From Bacteroidales bacterium (GTDB lineage: Bacteria; Bacteroidota; Bacteroidia; Bacteroidales; Lentimicrobiaceae): a stretch of 64,000 bases of DNA. Under the pieces are notes generated by a model. The model was given only the letters and a program-made list of their open reading frames with translations, was not told the origin of the DNA and did not search any database. The DNA lies in contig JADJEQ010000004.1 in NCBI GenBank assembly GCA_016709025.1, forward strand, positions 1 through 64,000. Reading direction: 5' to 3'. A program made the position numbers and the translations under genes. Of the stretch, positions 1 to 9,916 are shown in pieces; position 1 is the stretch's first letter; each line of letters begins with the position of its first letter.

Positions 1-148
1 TGAGTTTTCAAAACTAATCATCAGGTTAAAAATAAAAATGTCAGATATTGTAAGCAATCTTTTGGCAACTTCTGTACAGTAGAGACACAGGTTAAACTTT
101 ATGTAATGTTTTATTGCCTGTCTTGAAGGAGAAGTCAATGCTGAACGA

Positions 149-935
149 TCAAAATGGATGAACTATCCAGAGTATTCCGACAGCAATGGCAAGGATTGCA
201 CCGGAAAGGGTAAACCACTTAAGGAATACCTGCTTATTTTTCGCGAAGGACCTGAAAGCAACCAGTCCGAGAATAAATGCAAATAATACCATTGTAAGAA
301 TTGTACCCAATGCGAAAGCAGATATATATATTATTGAATCCATTCTTGAAGGAAGGGCCAATGACGGCAACAATGCGAAAAGGTGGCTGAATCCGGCAAA
401 ACCATGGAAAATTCCGATCGACAAAGCAGTTAAAGCATTCTGCTTCACTTTTTAATTGGTTCATTATCATGATGATGACCATGATCAGCATCAGCTAAAA
501 AAACCGACCGGATTTATATATTCATGTGATTTCTAACATGCTTATGATCGTGTAAATAGCTGTTTTCAGAATCGTGTATGTTTATGAATATGAGCATACA
601 AATAAGGTTTGAATGAAAGCGGGCATGTGGCCTGTTTCCATGTGCATGCCGCCGGTAAATACGGATCAATGCCCAACACCCGATTGCAATCAGCAGGATT
701 CCAATAGCAGTTTCACTGTATGCCGAGATAGCTTCTACCGGCAGAATTTCTTAAATAAAACGAACAGCAGCCCAATCAACAGCATTCCTGTTGTATGCCC
801 GAGGCCCCAGGAAAAACCAATGATCCATGATTTTTTCCGGCTATCGATGGCCAGGGGTGTGACCGCTGCAAGATGGTCGGGACCGGTTACAACATGCGCG
901 ATACTGGCAATGAACCCGGTAAGAAATGTGAGCAT
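149..935 (-). pseudogene. UreH/HupE-like nickel transporter, frameshifted
   Basis: Predicted inner-membrane Ni/Co permease of the UreH/HupE/TauE-like group. The N-terminal part (start at 935) carries the metal-site motif HVVTGPDH in the first helices. The C-terminal part (448 to 149) carries HGFAGFSHLFALLP, typical of the family, and ends in hydrophobic helices. Between them the minus strand encodes a His-rich loop (DADHGHHHDN, near 460-495), common in nickel permeases. The reading frame is lost twice, near 750 and between about 440 and 530, so no single ORF spans the gene. It is divergent from hypF, so nickel supply for the hydrogenase is the likely role. The exact family is uncertain; the homology of the two halves is clear. 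Confidence 0.7.
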
Positions 936-987
936 AGAAATTGTTTCAATTACAAATATATTTAGAAATATGCATACTTTTACATAA

Positions 988-3307
988 ATGAATAATACGA
1001 AACCTTTTAGCGAAAAGTCACTTCAGATACTGGTCACCGGTTTGGTACAGGGTGTTGGTTTCCGCCCATTTGTATTCAGGATTGCAGCGAAACATAATCT
1101 TACCGGTTGGGTGCAGAATACCAATGAAAATGTTAAAATAGAGGTAACAGGTAAATCGTCTGATATCAGCAATTTCCTTATTTCACTCAGTAAAGATGCT
1201 CCTCCCGCCACATCGATAGAGGAAATCTCAACACAGGCGATGGAAACAAAGACCTTATCCTCATTCAGCATTCTTAATAGTCATGACGTTTCAGATGAAA
1301 TCACCGAAATTAGCCTCGATATAGCTGTTCGTGATGATTGCTTCGCGATATTGAACAAACTGGCAACCGGCTGGAGTACGCTTTTGTAAACTGTACCAAC
1401 TGCGGACCCCGTTTCACCATCATCAGGGACCTTCCTTACGACCGGGCTAAAACCACCATGCAATCTTTTACCATGTGCCCCGATTGTTTCCAGGAGTATG
1501 AAAATGTAACGGATCGCAGGTTTCACGCACAACCCACGGCCTGCAGCCAATGTGGCCCAAATTATGAATTGTTTGTCAAAGGGGTAAAGATCAGCGAAAG
1601 CATAGATTCTATAATTGATATTGCTTCTCAATGCATTGAAAATGGTGGAATTTTGCTAATAAAGGACTTGGCGGCATGCACCTGGCCTGTGATGCTTTCA
1701 ATGAAAATGCTGTCAACAGGTTGCGCGATCTGAAAAACCGGGACAGAAAGCCATTTGCCATTATGTTCCGGAATCCGGATCAACTGAAGCCATATGCTGA
1801 AATAAGCGAACAGGAAGAAAAATCGCTGATTTCATGGAGAAGACCTATTGTTTTGCTGAAGAAGAAAAACAATTCACCTGGGCTGTTGATGGCAAAATCT
1901 TTAATGCCGGCCTAAATCTTCTGGGTGTGATGCTGCCATACATGCCGATTCATTACCATTATTTCGCAGGTTAAAAACGCACGCCTTTGTTCTAACAAGC
2001 GGAAATTTCAGCAACGAACCAATCCTGACCGACAACACTTTATCCATTGATCGGTTTTCATCAGCCTGCCGACCGTTGTTGCTACACAACCGCGACATTT
2101 ACAACCGCACAGATGATTCTGTTGTCAGGATCATCGGGGAAAAGGAACGGGTTTTCCGTCGTTCACGAGGTTTGCACCATCTGCGCTTAAGGACTTCTTG
2201 AATACGGAGGGGAATTGTTGCTTTTGGCGCTGAGTTGACCAATTGCTTTTGTGTAGGTAAAGGGCACAAAGCATTTCTGAGCCAGCACATTGGTGATTTG
2301 CAGGGAATTGAAACAACCCGTTTTTATGAAAAGACCATTGAGCAATTCGTGAAACTGTTCAGGGTAGCACCTGCCCTGATTGCTGCTGACATGTATCCCG
2401 AATATATTTCAACCAGAACCGGGTTGAGTTTCGGTGATTTCCCGGTGGTGAAAGTTCAGCATCATCATGCACACATCGCCTCCTGCATGGCCGAACATCA
2501 CTTAGATGAAAAAGTAATTGGTGTTGCACTTGACGGAACAGGTTATGGTTCAGATGGCAATATCTGGGGAGGGGAGTTTTTACTCTGTGATCTCAATGAT
2601 TTTACCAGGGTATCTCATTTTGAATACATTCCACTACCCGGCGGTGATATGGCCGTTGAAGAACCCTGGCGCATGGCAGTGTCATATCTTTACCAAATAT
2701 TCGGAAACGACTTTAACAAACCGGAACTCCCTTTTCTGAGAAACCTTAACCCTGAAAAAGTAAAGGTGATCGTGCAAATGATTGACAAAAAAATAAATTG
2801 CCCGCTGACTTCCGGTGCAGGTCGTCTGTTTGATGCGGTGGCCTCAATGCTTGATTTGGTTCAGGTTGCATCCTTTCAGGCAGAAGGACCTATGCTTCTG
2901 GAATCAATCATAAGCCACAACTGCAAAGATTCCTACGGGTTTACATGCAAAGAAACGATCAGTTTTGATTTAACCATCCGGGTATTGTTGACAGTGATAT
3001 TATACAGGGAACAGATAAGGCAACAATCGCTGCAAAGTTTCACAATACAATAATATTGGCTATCTTTAATTCCACAAATGCGATCCGGGAAAAGGAAGGT
3101 ATCAATCATGTTGTGCTATCCGGTGGTGTTTTTCAGAATAAATACCTGCTGGAAGGAACCATCGCCATTCTTCAGGAAAATAATTTCAATGTTTATTCAC
3201 ATGCGACAGTCCCTTCCAACGATGGAGGAATCGCTCTCGGGCAATTGGCTGTTGCATCAAAAGAAGGGAACTCCAATGTGTTTAGCCATACCGGCAAAAG
3301 TGCTTAG
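988..3307 (+). pseudogene. hypF: Carbamoyltransferase HypF, multiple frameshifts
   Basis: HypF makes the thiocarbamate precursor of the CN ligands of the NiFe site from carbamoyl phosphate. The N-terminal acylphosphatase domain is visible (VQGVGFRPFVFRIA, about residues 20-33). It is followed by the zinc-finger block with CTNCGPRF, CPDC and CSQCGP, a YrdC-like stretch (KTHAFVLTSGNFSNEPI) and the Kae1-like domain (HHHAHIASCMAEHH near 2460, LSGGVFQNKYL near 3120). The pieces lie in all three frames with about seven breaks, near 1345, 1670, 1868, 1968, 2172, 2205 and 2970. Several are single-base changes in short G, A or T runs. The restored length, about 770 residues, is normal. The first zinc ligand is Arg instead of Cys (RDDC at 1330-1341). 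First gene of hypFCDEAB; its end overlaps hypC by 32 bp. Confidence 0.9.
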
Positions 3308-3509
3308 TGTTGAAGGATTCAGCGCGCTTGTTTCAATCGAGGATGTCGAATACACCGCAAGCCTTTTGCTGCTCGACGATGTTAAGCCGGGTGATTATAT
3401 CATGCTTCATGCCGGTTTCGCAATTCAAAAAGTGGACGCCGAAGATGCTGAAATTACGATGCAACTGTTACTCGATGAGGAAAAGAACAGACCAAACAGG
3501 GTTGAATAA
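3276..3509 (+). CDS. hypC: Hydrogenase maturation chaperone HypC
   Basis: Intact 77-residue HypC/HupF chaperone that partners HypD in assembling Fe(CN)2CO and escorts it to the large-subunit precursor. The diagnostic N-terminus MCLAIPAKV fixes the start at 3276; Cys2 is the functional residue. A longer in-frame extension (from 3078) is only hypF read in another frame. The start lies inside the 3' end of hypF and the stop overlaps the hypD start by one base, so translational coupling is likely. Confidence 0.93.
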   Translation: MCLAIPAKVLSVEGFSALVSIEDVEYTASLLLLDDVKPGDYIMLHAGFAIQKVDAEDAEITMQLLLDEEKNRPNRVE

Positions 3510-4582
3510 TGAAATATGTAGATGAATTCCGCAACAGGGAACTGATATTTTCAGTTTCTGAAAAAATAAAAACAACCTCAAAAAGAGATGTCCTGATGGA
3601 GGTCTGTGGGACAGGCCATGGCCATTCAGCGGTTCGGGCTCCCTTCCTTGTTGCCGCCCAATATCCGGCTTATTTCCGGTCCTGTTGCCCTGCATGCGTT
3701 TCAAGCCAGCATTTTATCGATCAGGCCATGGCTTTCAGTAAGATCCCGGGGGTAATCATCACAACTTATGGTGATTTAATCCGTGTCCCCGGCTCATCAA
3801 CATCGTTGGAAAAAGAACGGGCAAACGGAAGTGACATCCGGATTATTTATTCCGGTGCTTGAGTCACTCGAAATTGCAAAAAGAACCCTGATAAAAAGGT
3901 AATTTTCCTCGGAATAGGCTTTGAAACAACCGCTCCATTGACTGCTGCTGCAATCATTCAGGCAAAAGATGAAAACATCCCCAACTTTTTTGTGCTGAGT
4001 GCTCATAAGGTAATGCCTCCGGTTATGAAAGCGCTTGTAGATGAAGGGGTTAAAATAAACGGATTTATTGCACCCGGTCATGTAAGGTACAATTACCGGT
4101 ACCGCAATCTACAATGATCTGGCGACCATATATAAACTAGGGGTGGTAGTATCCGGCTTTGAACCGGTTGATATGATGCAGGCTGTGCTGATGCTCACCG
4201 AACAGATAGAATCCGGTACTCCAAAGGTTGAAGTTCAGTATCAGCGCGTTGTTCAGCATGAAGGGAACAAAAAAGCACAACACGTTTTAAACGAGGTATT
4301 TGAGCTCAGGGATGACCAGTGGCGGGGCCTGGGTGTTATTCCTGAAAGCGGGCTGAAAATCCGCAAACATTTGTCACGTTTTGACGCAGAAAAGCAGTTT
4401 ACAGTAACAGTTCCTCCTTCCACTGAACCTAAAGGATGTATCTGCGGAAAAATACTCCGTGGATTAAAAACCCCGGTTGACTGCGGCCTCTTCGGCAAAA
4501 ATGCACCCCGGCTGAACCGGTTGGGGCCTGCATGGTTTCGGGCGAAGGGACTTGCGCCACCTATTATAAATTTCGTACATGA
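3509..4582 (+). pseudogene. hypD: Hydrogenase maturation protein HypD, frameshifted
   Basis: HypD is the [4Fe-4S] scaffold on which HypC/HypD assemble the Fe(CN)2CO group. Recognisable blocks in order are MKYVDEFRNRELI, MEVCGT, the frame-shifted stretch MAIQRFGLPSLLPPNIRLIS, CVSSQHFIDQA, VIITTYGDLIRVPGS, FLGIGFETTAPLTAAAI, FVLSAHKVMPPVM, VVVSGFEPVDMMQA, WRGLGVIPESGLK and CICGKILRG. About six frame changes occur (near 3615, 3697, 3855, 3883, 4089, 4498); two compensate each other so the frame returns around the GPGCP motif. After the last shift the true C-terminus (CMVSGEGTCATYYKF) ends at a TGA overlapping the hypE ATG (ATGA, 4579-4582). Restored length is about 357 residues, normal for HypD. 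Confidence 0.88.
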
Positions 4583-5598
4583 AGAAGTTGAATGAAGAAA
4601 AAATAATGCTTGCGCACGGAAGTGGTGGAAAAATGATGCATGAACTGATCGGGAATCTGTTTATGAAACATTTCAGAAACCATATTTTAAGCGAACAAAC
4701 AGACTCAGCCATTGTAACGGTCAACTCGGCGGAGATAGCTTTCACAACAGACTCATTTGTGGTTGACCCGTTGTTTTTTCCGGGTGGTAACATTGGCAAA
4801 CTTGCAGTTTGTGGAACCGTGAATGACCTTGCTGTTTCAGGGCAGAACCACTTTATATCAGCGTATCCTTCATCATTGAGGAAGGTTTTCCAATCGCTGA
4901 ACTGGAAATAATTGTAGCCTCACTGGCTGTAGAAGCCAAAAAAGCCGGCGTATTGATTGTAACAGGTGATACAAAGGTTGTCAACAGAGGGAAATGCGAT
5001 AAACTGTTTATCAATACAGCCGGAATCGGACAGATAAAAATAGAAAACAGCAACATAGGTAAAGCAATAAATATCAGGCCTGGTGATGTCATTTTGATCA
5101 ATGGTAACATTGGGGATCATGGGTTGGCCATTTTAAATGCCAGGGAATCATTCAATTTCAAAACACCGGTTGTATCAGACTGCGCCTGCTTAAATCATCT
5201 TATCCGAAAAGTGATTGAAACATCACCTGTAAAATTTATGCGTGACCCTACCTAGGTGGAGTTGCTGCAGTGCTACATGAACTGGCAGATAAAACACAAC
5301 TAGGAATTGAAATAGATGAATACGCTTCACCTGTCAGCAAAGGTGTAAAAGCCATGTGAACTCCCTGGGTTTCGATCCAATGCATGTTGCGAATGAAGGA
5401 AAGGTATTGATTGTAGTAGCAGAAGATGATGCGGCTAACTTGCTGGAAGTATTGAAGAAAAATGAATTGGGAACAAAAAGTGCCGTTATTGGCAGGGTTG
5501 TCAGCGATCATCCCGGCAAAGTGGTTTTAAAGAATGAAACAGGTGGTCGCAGGATCATCGATTCATTAACCGGCGATCAATTACCCCGTATTTGTTAA
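4579..5598 (+). pseudogene. hypE: Carbamoyl dehydratase HypE, frameshifted
   Basis: HypE (AIR-synthase fold) accepts the carbamoyl group from HypF on its C-terminal cysteine and dehydrates it to thiocyanate. The N-terminus LAHGSGGKMMHELI and the C-terminal PRIC ending with the acceptor Cys are both present. The frame breaks near 4846 (one G missing in a G run, giving VSGAEPLYIS when restored), near 5252 (DPTLGGVAAVLHELA after adding one C) and near 5358. Restored length is about 340 residues, as expected. The start overlaps the hypD stop. Confidence 0.88.
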
Positions 5599-5608
5599 AT
5601 AAATAATT

Positions 5609-5950
5609 ATGCACGAATTCTCCCTGGCCCTGGAAGTAATCAGCCTTGCCGAACGTGAAGCTGAGAAAAACAAGGTCAATGCTGTACAGGAAATTTCCAT
5701 CGAAGTTGGCGACCTGAGTGGTGTTGAAGCGGATGCTTTTGAGTCTGCGCTGGAACTTCTGGTTAAAGATTCAATTCTTGAAAATGCAGAAATCCGGATA
5801 GTGAGAACTGCGGGGAAAGGAAAATGTATCGCCTGTAACCAGGAATTTGAAATGAGCCACAGAATGGCTGTTTGCCCAAAATGCCTGTGTTTTCCATCAG
5901 AAATCAGTGGTGGTGAAGAATTCAGGGTGTTATCCCTTTTGGTGGAATAG
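5609..5950 (+). CDS. hypA: Nickel metallochaperone HypA
   Basis: Intact 113-residue HypA, which with HypB delivers nickel to the hydrogenase large subunit. The N-terminal MHEFSLA supplies the Ni-binding Met-His-Glu. Two zinc-binding pairs, CIAC (about residues 73-76) and CPKC (about 90-93), are present. It starts 10 bp after hypE and is followed by hypB. No frameshift is seen, in contrast to hypF, hypD and hypE. Confidence 0.95.
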   Translation: MHEFSLALEVISLAEREAEKNKVNAVQEISIEVGDLSGVEADAFESALELLVKDSILENAEIRIVRTAGKGKCIACNQEFEMSHRMAVCPKCLCFPSEISGGEEFRVLSLLVE

Positions 5951-5998
5951 CGCAATGCTTTACAGAAATTACACGAACAACAAATAATAAACAGAACT

Positions 5999-6835
5999 AT
6001 GTGTGAAACCTGCGGATGCGGAGATTCAGGAGAATTAAAAATTCACGACCGGCAACACAACCATGATCACAGCCATGATCACGACCACTCACATGACCAT
6101 ACGCAGGGGAACGACCACGACCATCCTCACACGCATGCTCACAACAGTGTGTTGTTTACCCATTCGCACGATCATACGCCTAAAAAAGTGATCAGCCTGA
6201 ATGTGGATATTCTTTCAGATAATAACCGGTTGGCGCAGATAAACCGCAAATCGTTTCAGGAACGGAATGTGCTTAGTCTGAACCTGGTAAGTTCTCCCGG
6301 CTCAGGGAAAACCACCATCCTTGAAAAAACAATAAAGGCCATGATCGCCTCGCGAAAAATATTTGTGATCGAAGGCGATCAGCAAACCCTGCTTGATGCC
6401 GACCGCATTGAAAAGTCAAAAGCACCTGCCGTTCAGATCAATACCGGATCAGGCTGTCACCTTGATGCACGGATGATAGAATCCGCTTTAAAAAAACTGG
6501 ATGTTGAGCCCAATTCAATTCTTTTCATCGAAAATGTTGGCAACCTTGTTTGTCCGGCCATGTTCGATCTGGGTGAATATAAAAGGGTGGTAGTCATCAG
6601 TGTTACCGAAGGGGATGATAAACCGCTGAAGTATCCTTACATGTTCCAGTCGTCTCATCTTTGCATCATTAACAAATCTGACCTTCTGCCATATGTAGAT
6701 TTCGACACGGAGAAAGCGACCGGCTATGCCCGGTCTTTGAACCCTAATCTGGAATTTATACTGCTTTCGGCAAAGACCGGCGAAGGCATGGAAAGCTGGT
6801 ATCAATGGCTTGAAAAACAAGTACTCACCCTGTAA
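5999..6835 (+). CDS. hypB: Hydrogenase nickel incorporation GTPase HypB
   Basis: Intact 278-residue GTPase that drives nickel insertion together with HypA. The N-terminus has the high-affinity nickel motif CETCGC (residues 2-7). A long His/Asp-rich stretch (about residues 20-60, many HDH repeats) probably stores nickel. The G domain shows the P-loop SPGSGKTT, the switch region EGDQQT, the metal site GSGCHLD and NKSDLL for guanine recognition. Last gene of the hyp operon; only 22 bp separate its stop from the end of the convergent hyaD. Confidence 0.95.
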   Translation: MCETCGCGDSGELKIHDRQHNHDHSHDHDHSHDHTQGNDHDHPHTHAHNSVLFTHSHDHTPKKVISLNVDILSDNNRLAQINRKSFQERNVLSLNLVSSPGSGKTTILEKTIKAMIASRKIFVIEGDQQTLLDADRIEKSKAPAVQINTGSGCHLDARMIESALKKLDVEPNSILFIENVGNLVCPAMFDLGEYKRVVVISVTEGDDKPLKYPYMFQSSHLCIINKSDLLPYVDFDTEKATGYARSLNPNLEFILLSAKTGEGMESWYQWLEKQVLTL

Positions 6836-6857
6836 TAATCCTGTTCAGGGGAACTAT

Positions 6858-7319
6858 TCAAATCCTGAGAGACTCAACCAATGCTTTAACCTGCCGCAAT
6901 GCAGCAGGAATAGCCATTTCAATTTCAGGTGTCAGTTGCATTCCCATGTCCTGAAAATCCTTTATTGAAATAGCAACAAGGTACAGTGGCGGCATATTTC
7001 CCAGCAAAAAGGCAGCATCGATCAGGTCTTTGAGACCAATCTCATGCGCACTCAATTGTTTCGGAAAATCACTTGCATAGCGGGGATGTAAAACCCTTAC
7101 ATGTCCGGCATCAAAATGGTCGAGGGAAGCATCAACGATGATTACAGTTTTATATGCCTGAATAAAACCCAGTAAATGAAAACCGCCTGTTCCTCCATCC
7201 ATTAGTTCAGCTCCGGTGTATCCTTCCTTTTCCAGCCGTGATACCACATGGATTCCAACGCCTTCATCATTCATCAGTATATTCCCGATACCAAGAACCA
7301 AAATATTATTTTCTTTCAA
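6858..7319 (-). CDS. hyaD: HyaD/HybD-family hydrogenase maturation protease
   Basis: 153-residue endopeptidase that removes the C-terminal tail of the large subunit after nickel insertion. The N-terminal GIGNILMNDEGVGIHVV holds the Glu that senses nickel; the conserved Asp (IIVDAS) and His (LSAHEIGL) are also present. The likely substrate is the large subunit encoded at 8193-9913, whose tail follows DPCLACAVH. Last gene of the minus-strand structural operon and intact. The 150-bp gap to hyaC contains arms AAGCACCC and GGGTGCTT (7354-7412), a weak processing or attenuation candidate. Confidence 0.93.
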   Translation of the reverse strand: MKENNILVLGIGNILMNDEGVGIHVVSRLEKEGYTGAELMDGGTGGFHLLGFIQAYKTVIIVDASLDHFDAGHVRVLHPRYASDFPKQLSAHEIGLKDLIDAAFLLGNMPPLYLVAISIKDFQDMGMQLTPEIEMAIPAALRQVKALVESLRI

Positions 7320-7469
7320 AAGGGTAATTATGTTTTAAAGTTGATATTTAAGAAAGCACCCATCAATTCCACTCAGAAAAATCAATATCCCGGGTGAAAC
7401 CGAAGGGTGCTTGTTACAAAAATCCTGTCAAGCCCAATTCAGAACTCAGCAAAAATCGTATTGCTATAA

Positions 7470-8189
7470 TTAATCTTTCGGACAGTCCTCTGTTTTTGAG
7501 TCGTGACGCTCAATTACATCTTCTTCAATAAACTTCCATCCACCTATCATTGATGAGGTTACCCCCGCGGCGTTCAATGTAATCGTGATAGAAAACCAGG
7601 TAAATATGCACAATTGCAAACAGGATAAATCCCCACATAAGAATATGGTGAAGTTGCCTCACATGCATATCTCACCCATGAAAGGAACGATCCATGCAAA
7701 CAGTTTTGGCAGGAACGCAGTACTATTGGCAGCGTACATGCCGAATCCGGTGAGGCATTGCAACAGGAATAACAGAAAAGTAATGAAATAGATCAGGCTG
7801 GCCAGAGAATTATGTCCGATAGAGTCAATCTCTTTGTGCGAAACCTGCAAAACATCCACTTTGATTACATTGACTATTTCCTTCCACTGACATCGTTTCA
7901 GCGGAATAAAATTATACCAGCGCGAAAACTCATTCCCGGCAAATCCCCAATAGATGCGGAAAACAAAATTGAAGAAGAACACGAATGCGCTAACAAAATG
8001 GATGAATCTGACGGTTCCGAACCAATAGTTAAAATAGGCTTCTGTGCCATTCATGAGGAAGGCAGGGTCGCCAATCAGAAAACCGGTAATACAGAGTGAG
8101 GTAACACACAATGCATTTATCCAATGGTAGAGGCGAACAGGTAATTCCCACACATAAACTTCACGCAGGGGGATGGTTCTGCTTCTCAT
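7470..8189 (-). pseudogene. hyaC: Hydrogenase cytochrome b subunit, frameshifted
   Basis: Membrane di-heme cytochrome b that anchors the uptake hydrogenase and passes electrons to menaquinone. The first 176 codons (8189 to 7662) read VYVWELPVRLYHWINALC and then several hydrophobic helices with family-typical His residues (VRFIHFVSAF). Near 7660 one base shifts the frame. The continuation reads MHVRQLHHILMWGFILFAIV and HIYLVFYHDYIERRG, the expected last helix. A second shift near 7560 leads to the tail ending CPKD with a stop at 7470-7472. Restored length is about 240 residues, normal for HyaC/HupZ. It lies 3 bp after hyaB. Confidence 0.88.
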
Positions 8190-8192
8190 AGC

Positions 8193-9913
8193 TTAATAGG
8201 TTTTAAGATCATGAATGGTACTTCCGTTTTCATCGTAAACATGCACAGCACAGGCCAGGCAGGGATCGAAAGAATGGATGGTGCGAAGCACTTCAAGTGG
8301 CACCTTCGGATCTGCAACCGGTGTTCCGATGAGTGATTCCTCATACGCTGACCGTTTACCTTCAGGATCGCGTGGCGAAGCATTCCAGGTGGTAGGAACT
8401 ACCAGCTGATAATTGCCTATCTTCTTGTCGTCAATCACGATAAAATGGGATAATGCGCCACGGGGAGCTTCTACCATGCCAATGCCTTTTGCAAGTTTAG
8501 GCCATGTTTCAGGTTCCCATTTATCATTGTTCTGAGTGCGCGAGTCGCCATTTTTGATATTAGCCAATAGTTGCTGAAAAAACTCCAAAGCCCAGTCGCA
8601 GGTAAGCTTGGTCTCAAGCCCGCGTGCTGCAGTTCGTCCGAGTGTTGAAAACAGCGCTGTAACCGGTACATCGAGTGCTTTCAGTGTACTGTCAATAACC
8701 TCCTTATATTCAGGCCGGCCTGACGCATAACCAACAAGCATTCTTGACAAGGGTCCGACTTCCATTGGGTAGCCCTTCCATCTCGGAGTCTTCACCCAGC
8801 TGTATTTCTGCGAAACATCCAGGTGATCATAGGGTGGTTTTGGACCGGTATAATTCAATTTAGTTTCCCCATCCCACGGATGCAATCCTACCTGATCGCC
8901 TTTTGAATAATCATACCACGAATTGTTAATGTATTCTTTAATCTGTTCAGGATCGTCGGCTTTTATTTCATGAATGGTGCTCAGATCGCGGTTCAGAATA
9001 ACTCCACGCGGCATTTTAAAGCTTTCCGGATTGTTGTAACCGTTGGTCGGAAAATCACCAAACGACATATAGTTGGTCAATCCGCCACCAATAGCACCCC
9101 AGTCATTTTTATAGAATGAAGCTATCGCTACTAAGTCGGGAATGTAAACCTGATCAACAAAAGTCTTGGCATCTTCAAACAGTTTACCAACCATGGCAAG
9201 CCGTTCAGCATTTACCGCATTGGCTTCGTCGATGTTGATAGAACAGGGAACACCACCAACAAGGTAGTTTGGATGGGGATTCTTGCCTCCGAAAATGGTA
9301 TGAACTTTCACAATTTCCTTTTTGCCATTCAAGGGCCTCGAGATAATGGGCAACAGCGATCAGGTTTATTGCCGGGAAGTTTGTAGGCTGAATGCCCCCA
9401 GTATCCATTTGCAAAAATGCCAAGCTGACCACTTTCGACAAAGTTTTTAAACCGTTTCTGAATATCTGAAAAATAGCCTACAGAACTTTTGGGCCAGGCC
9501 GAAATGCTTTGTGCAATCTGTGATGCCTCAGCCGGATCTGCCTTCAAGGCTGATACAACGTCAACCCAATCCAGGGCATGCAATACATAAAAATGTACCA
9601 CATGGTCGTGAATATACAGGGCATTCGCCATCAGGTTGCGGATTAGTTCGGCATTGGGAGGAACTGAAATTCCAAGGGCATTTTCGACCGTTCTGACAGA
9701 AGTGAGTGAATGCGTGGAGGTACAAACACCGCACACACGCCCGACAAAAGCCCACGCATCGCGCGGATCGCGACCTTTCAATATAGTTTCTATACCACGC
9801 ACCATTGTTCCGGCACTATAGGCATTTGTAATCACACCGTCAGTAACTTCTATTTCAACCCGTAAATGACCTTCAATTCGGGTGATGGGATCTATAACGA
9901 TTCTTTCAGCCAT
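8193..9913 (-). pseudogene. hyaB: [NiFe]-hydrogenase large subunit, frameshifted
   Basis: Catalytic subunit of a group 1 membrane-bound uptake hydrogenase. The N-terminal segment (9913 to about 9370) contains the L1 motif RVCGVCTSTHS, two of the four Cys ligands of the NiFe centre. The C-terminal segment (about 9310 to 8193) contains the L2 motif DPCLACAVH followed by a 15-residue tail (VYDENGSTIHDLKTY) for protease cleavage after His. Between about 9310 and 9370 the frame slips twice. Inserting the corrections gives INLIAVAHYLEALEWQK then EIVKVHTIFGGKNPHPNYL, as in other HyaB/HupL. Restored length is about 573 residues. The ATG is 3 bp after the hyaA stop. Confidence 0.93.
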
Positions 9914-9916
9914 GGT

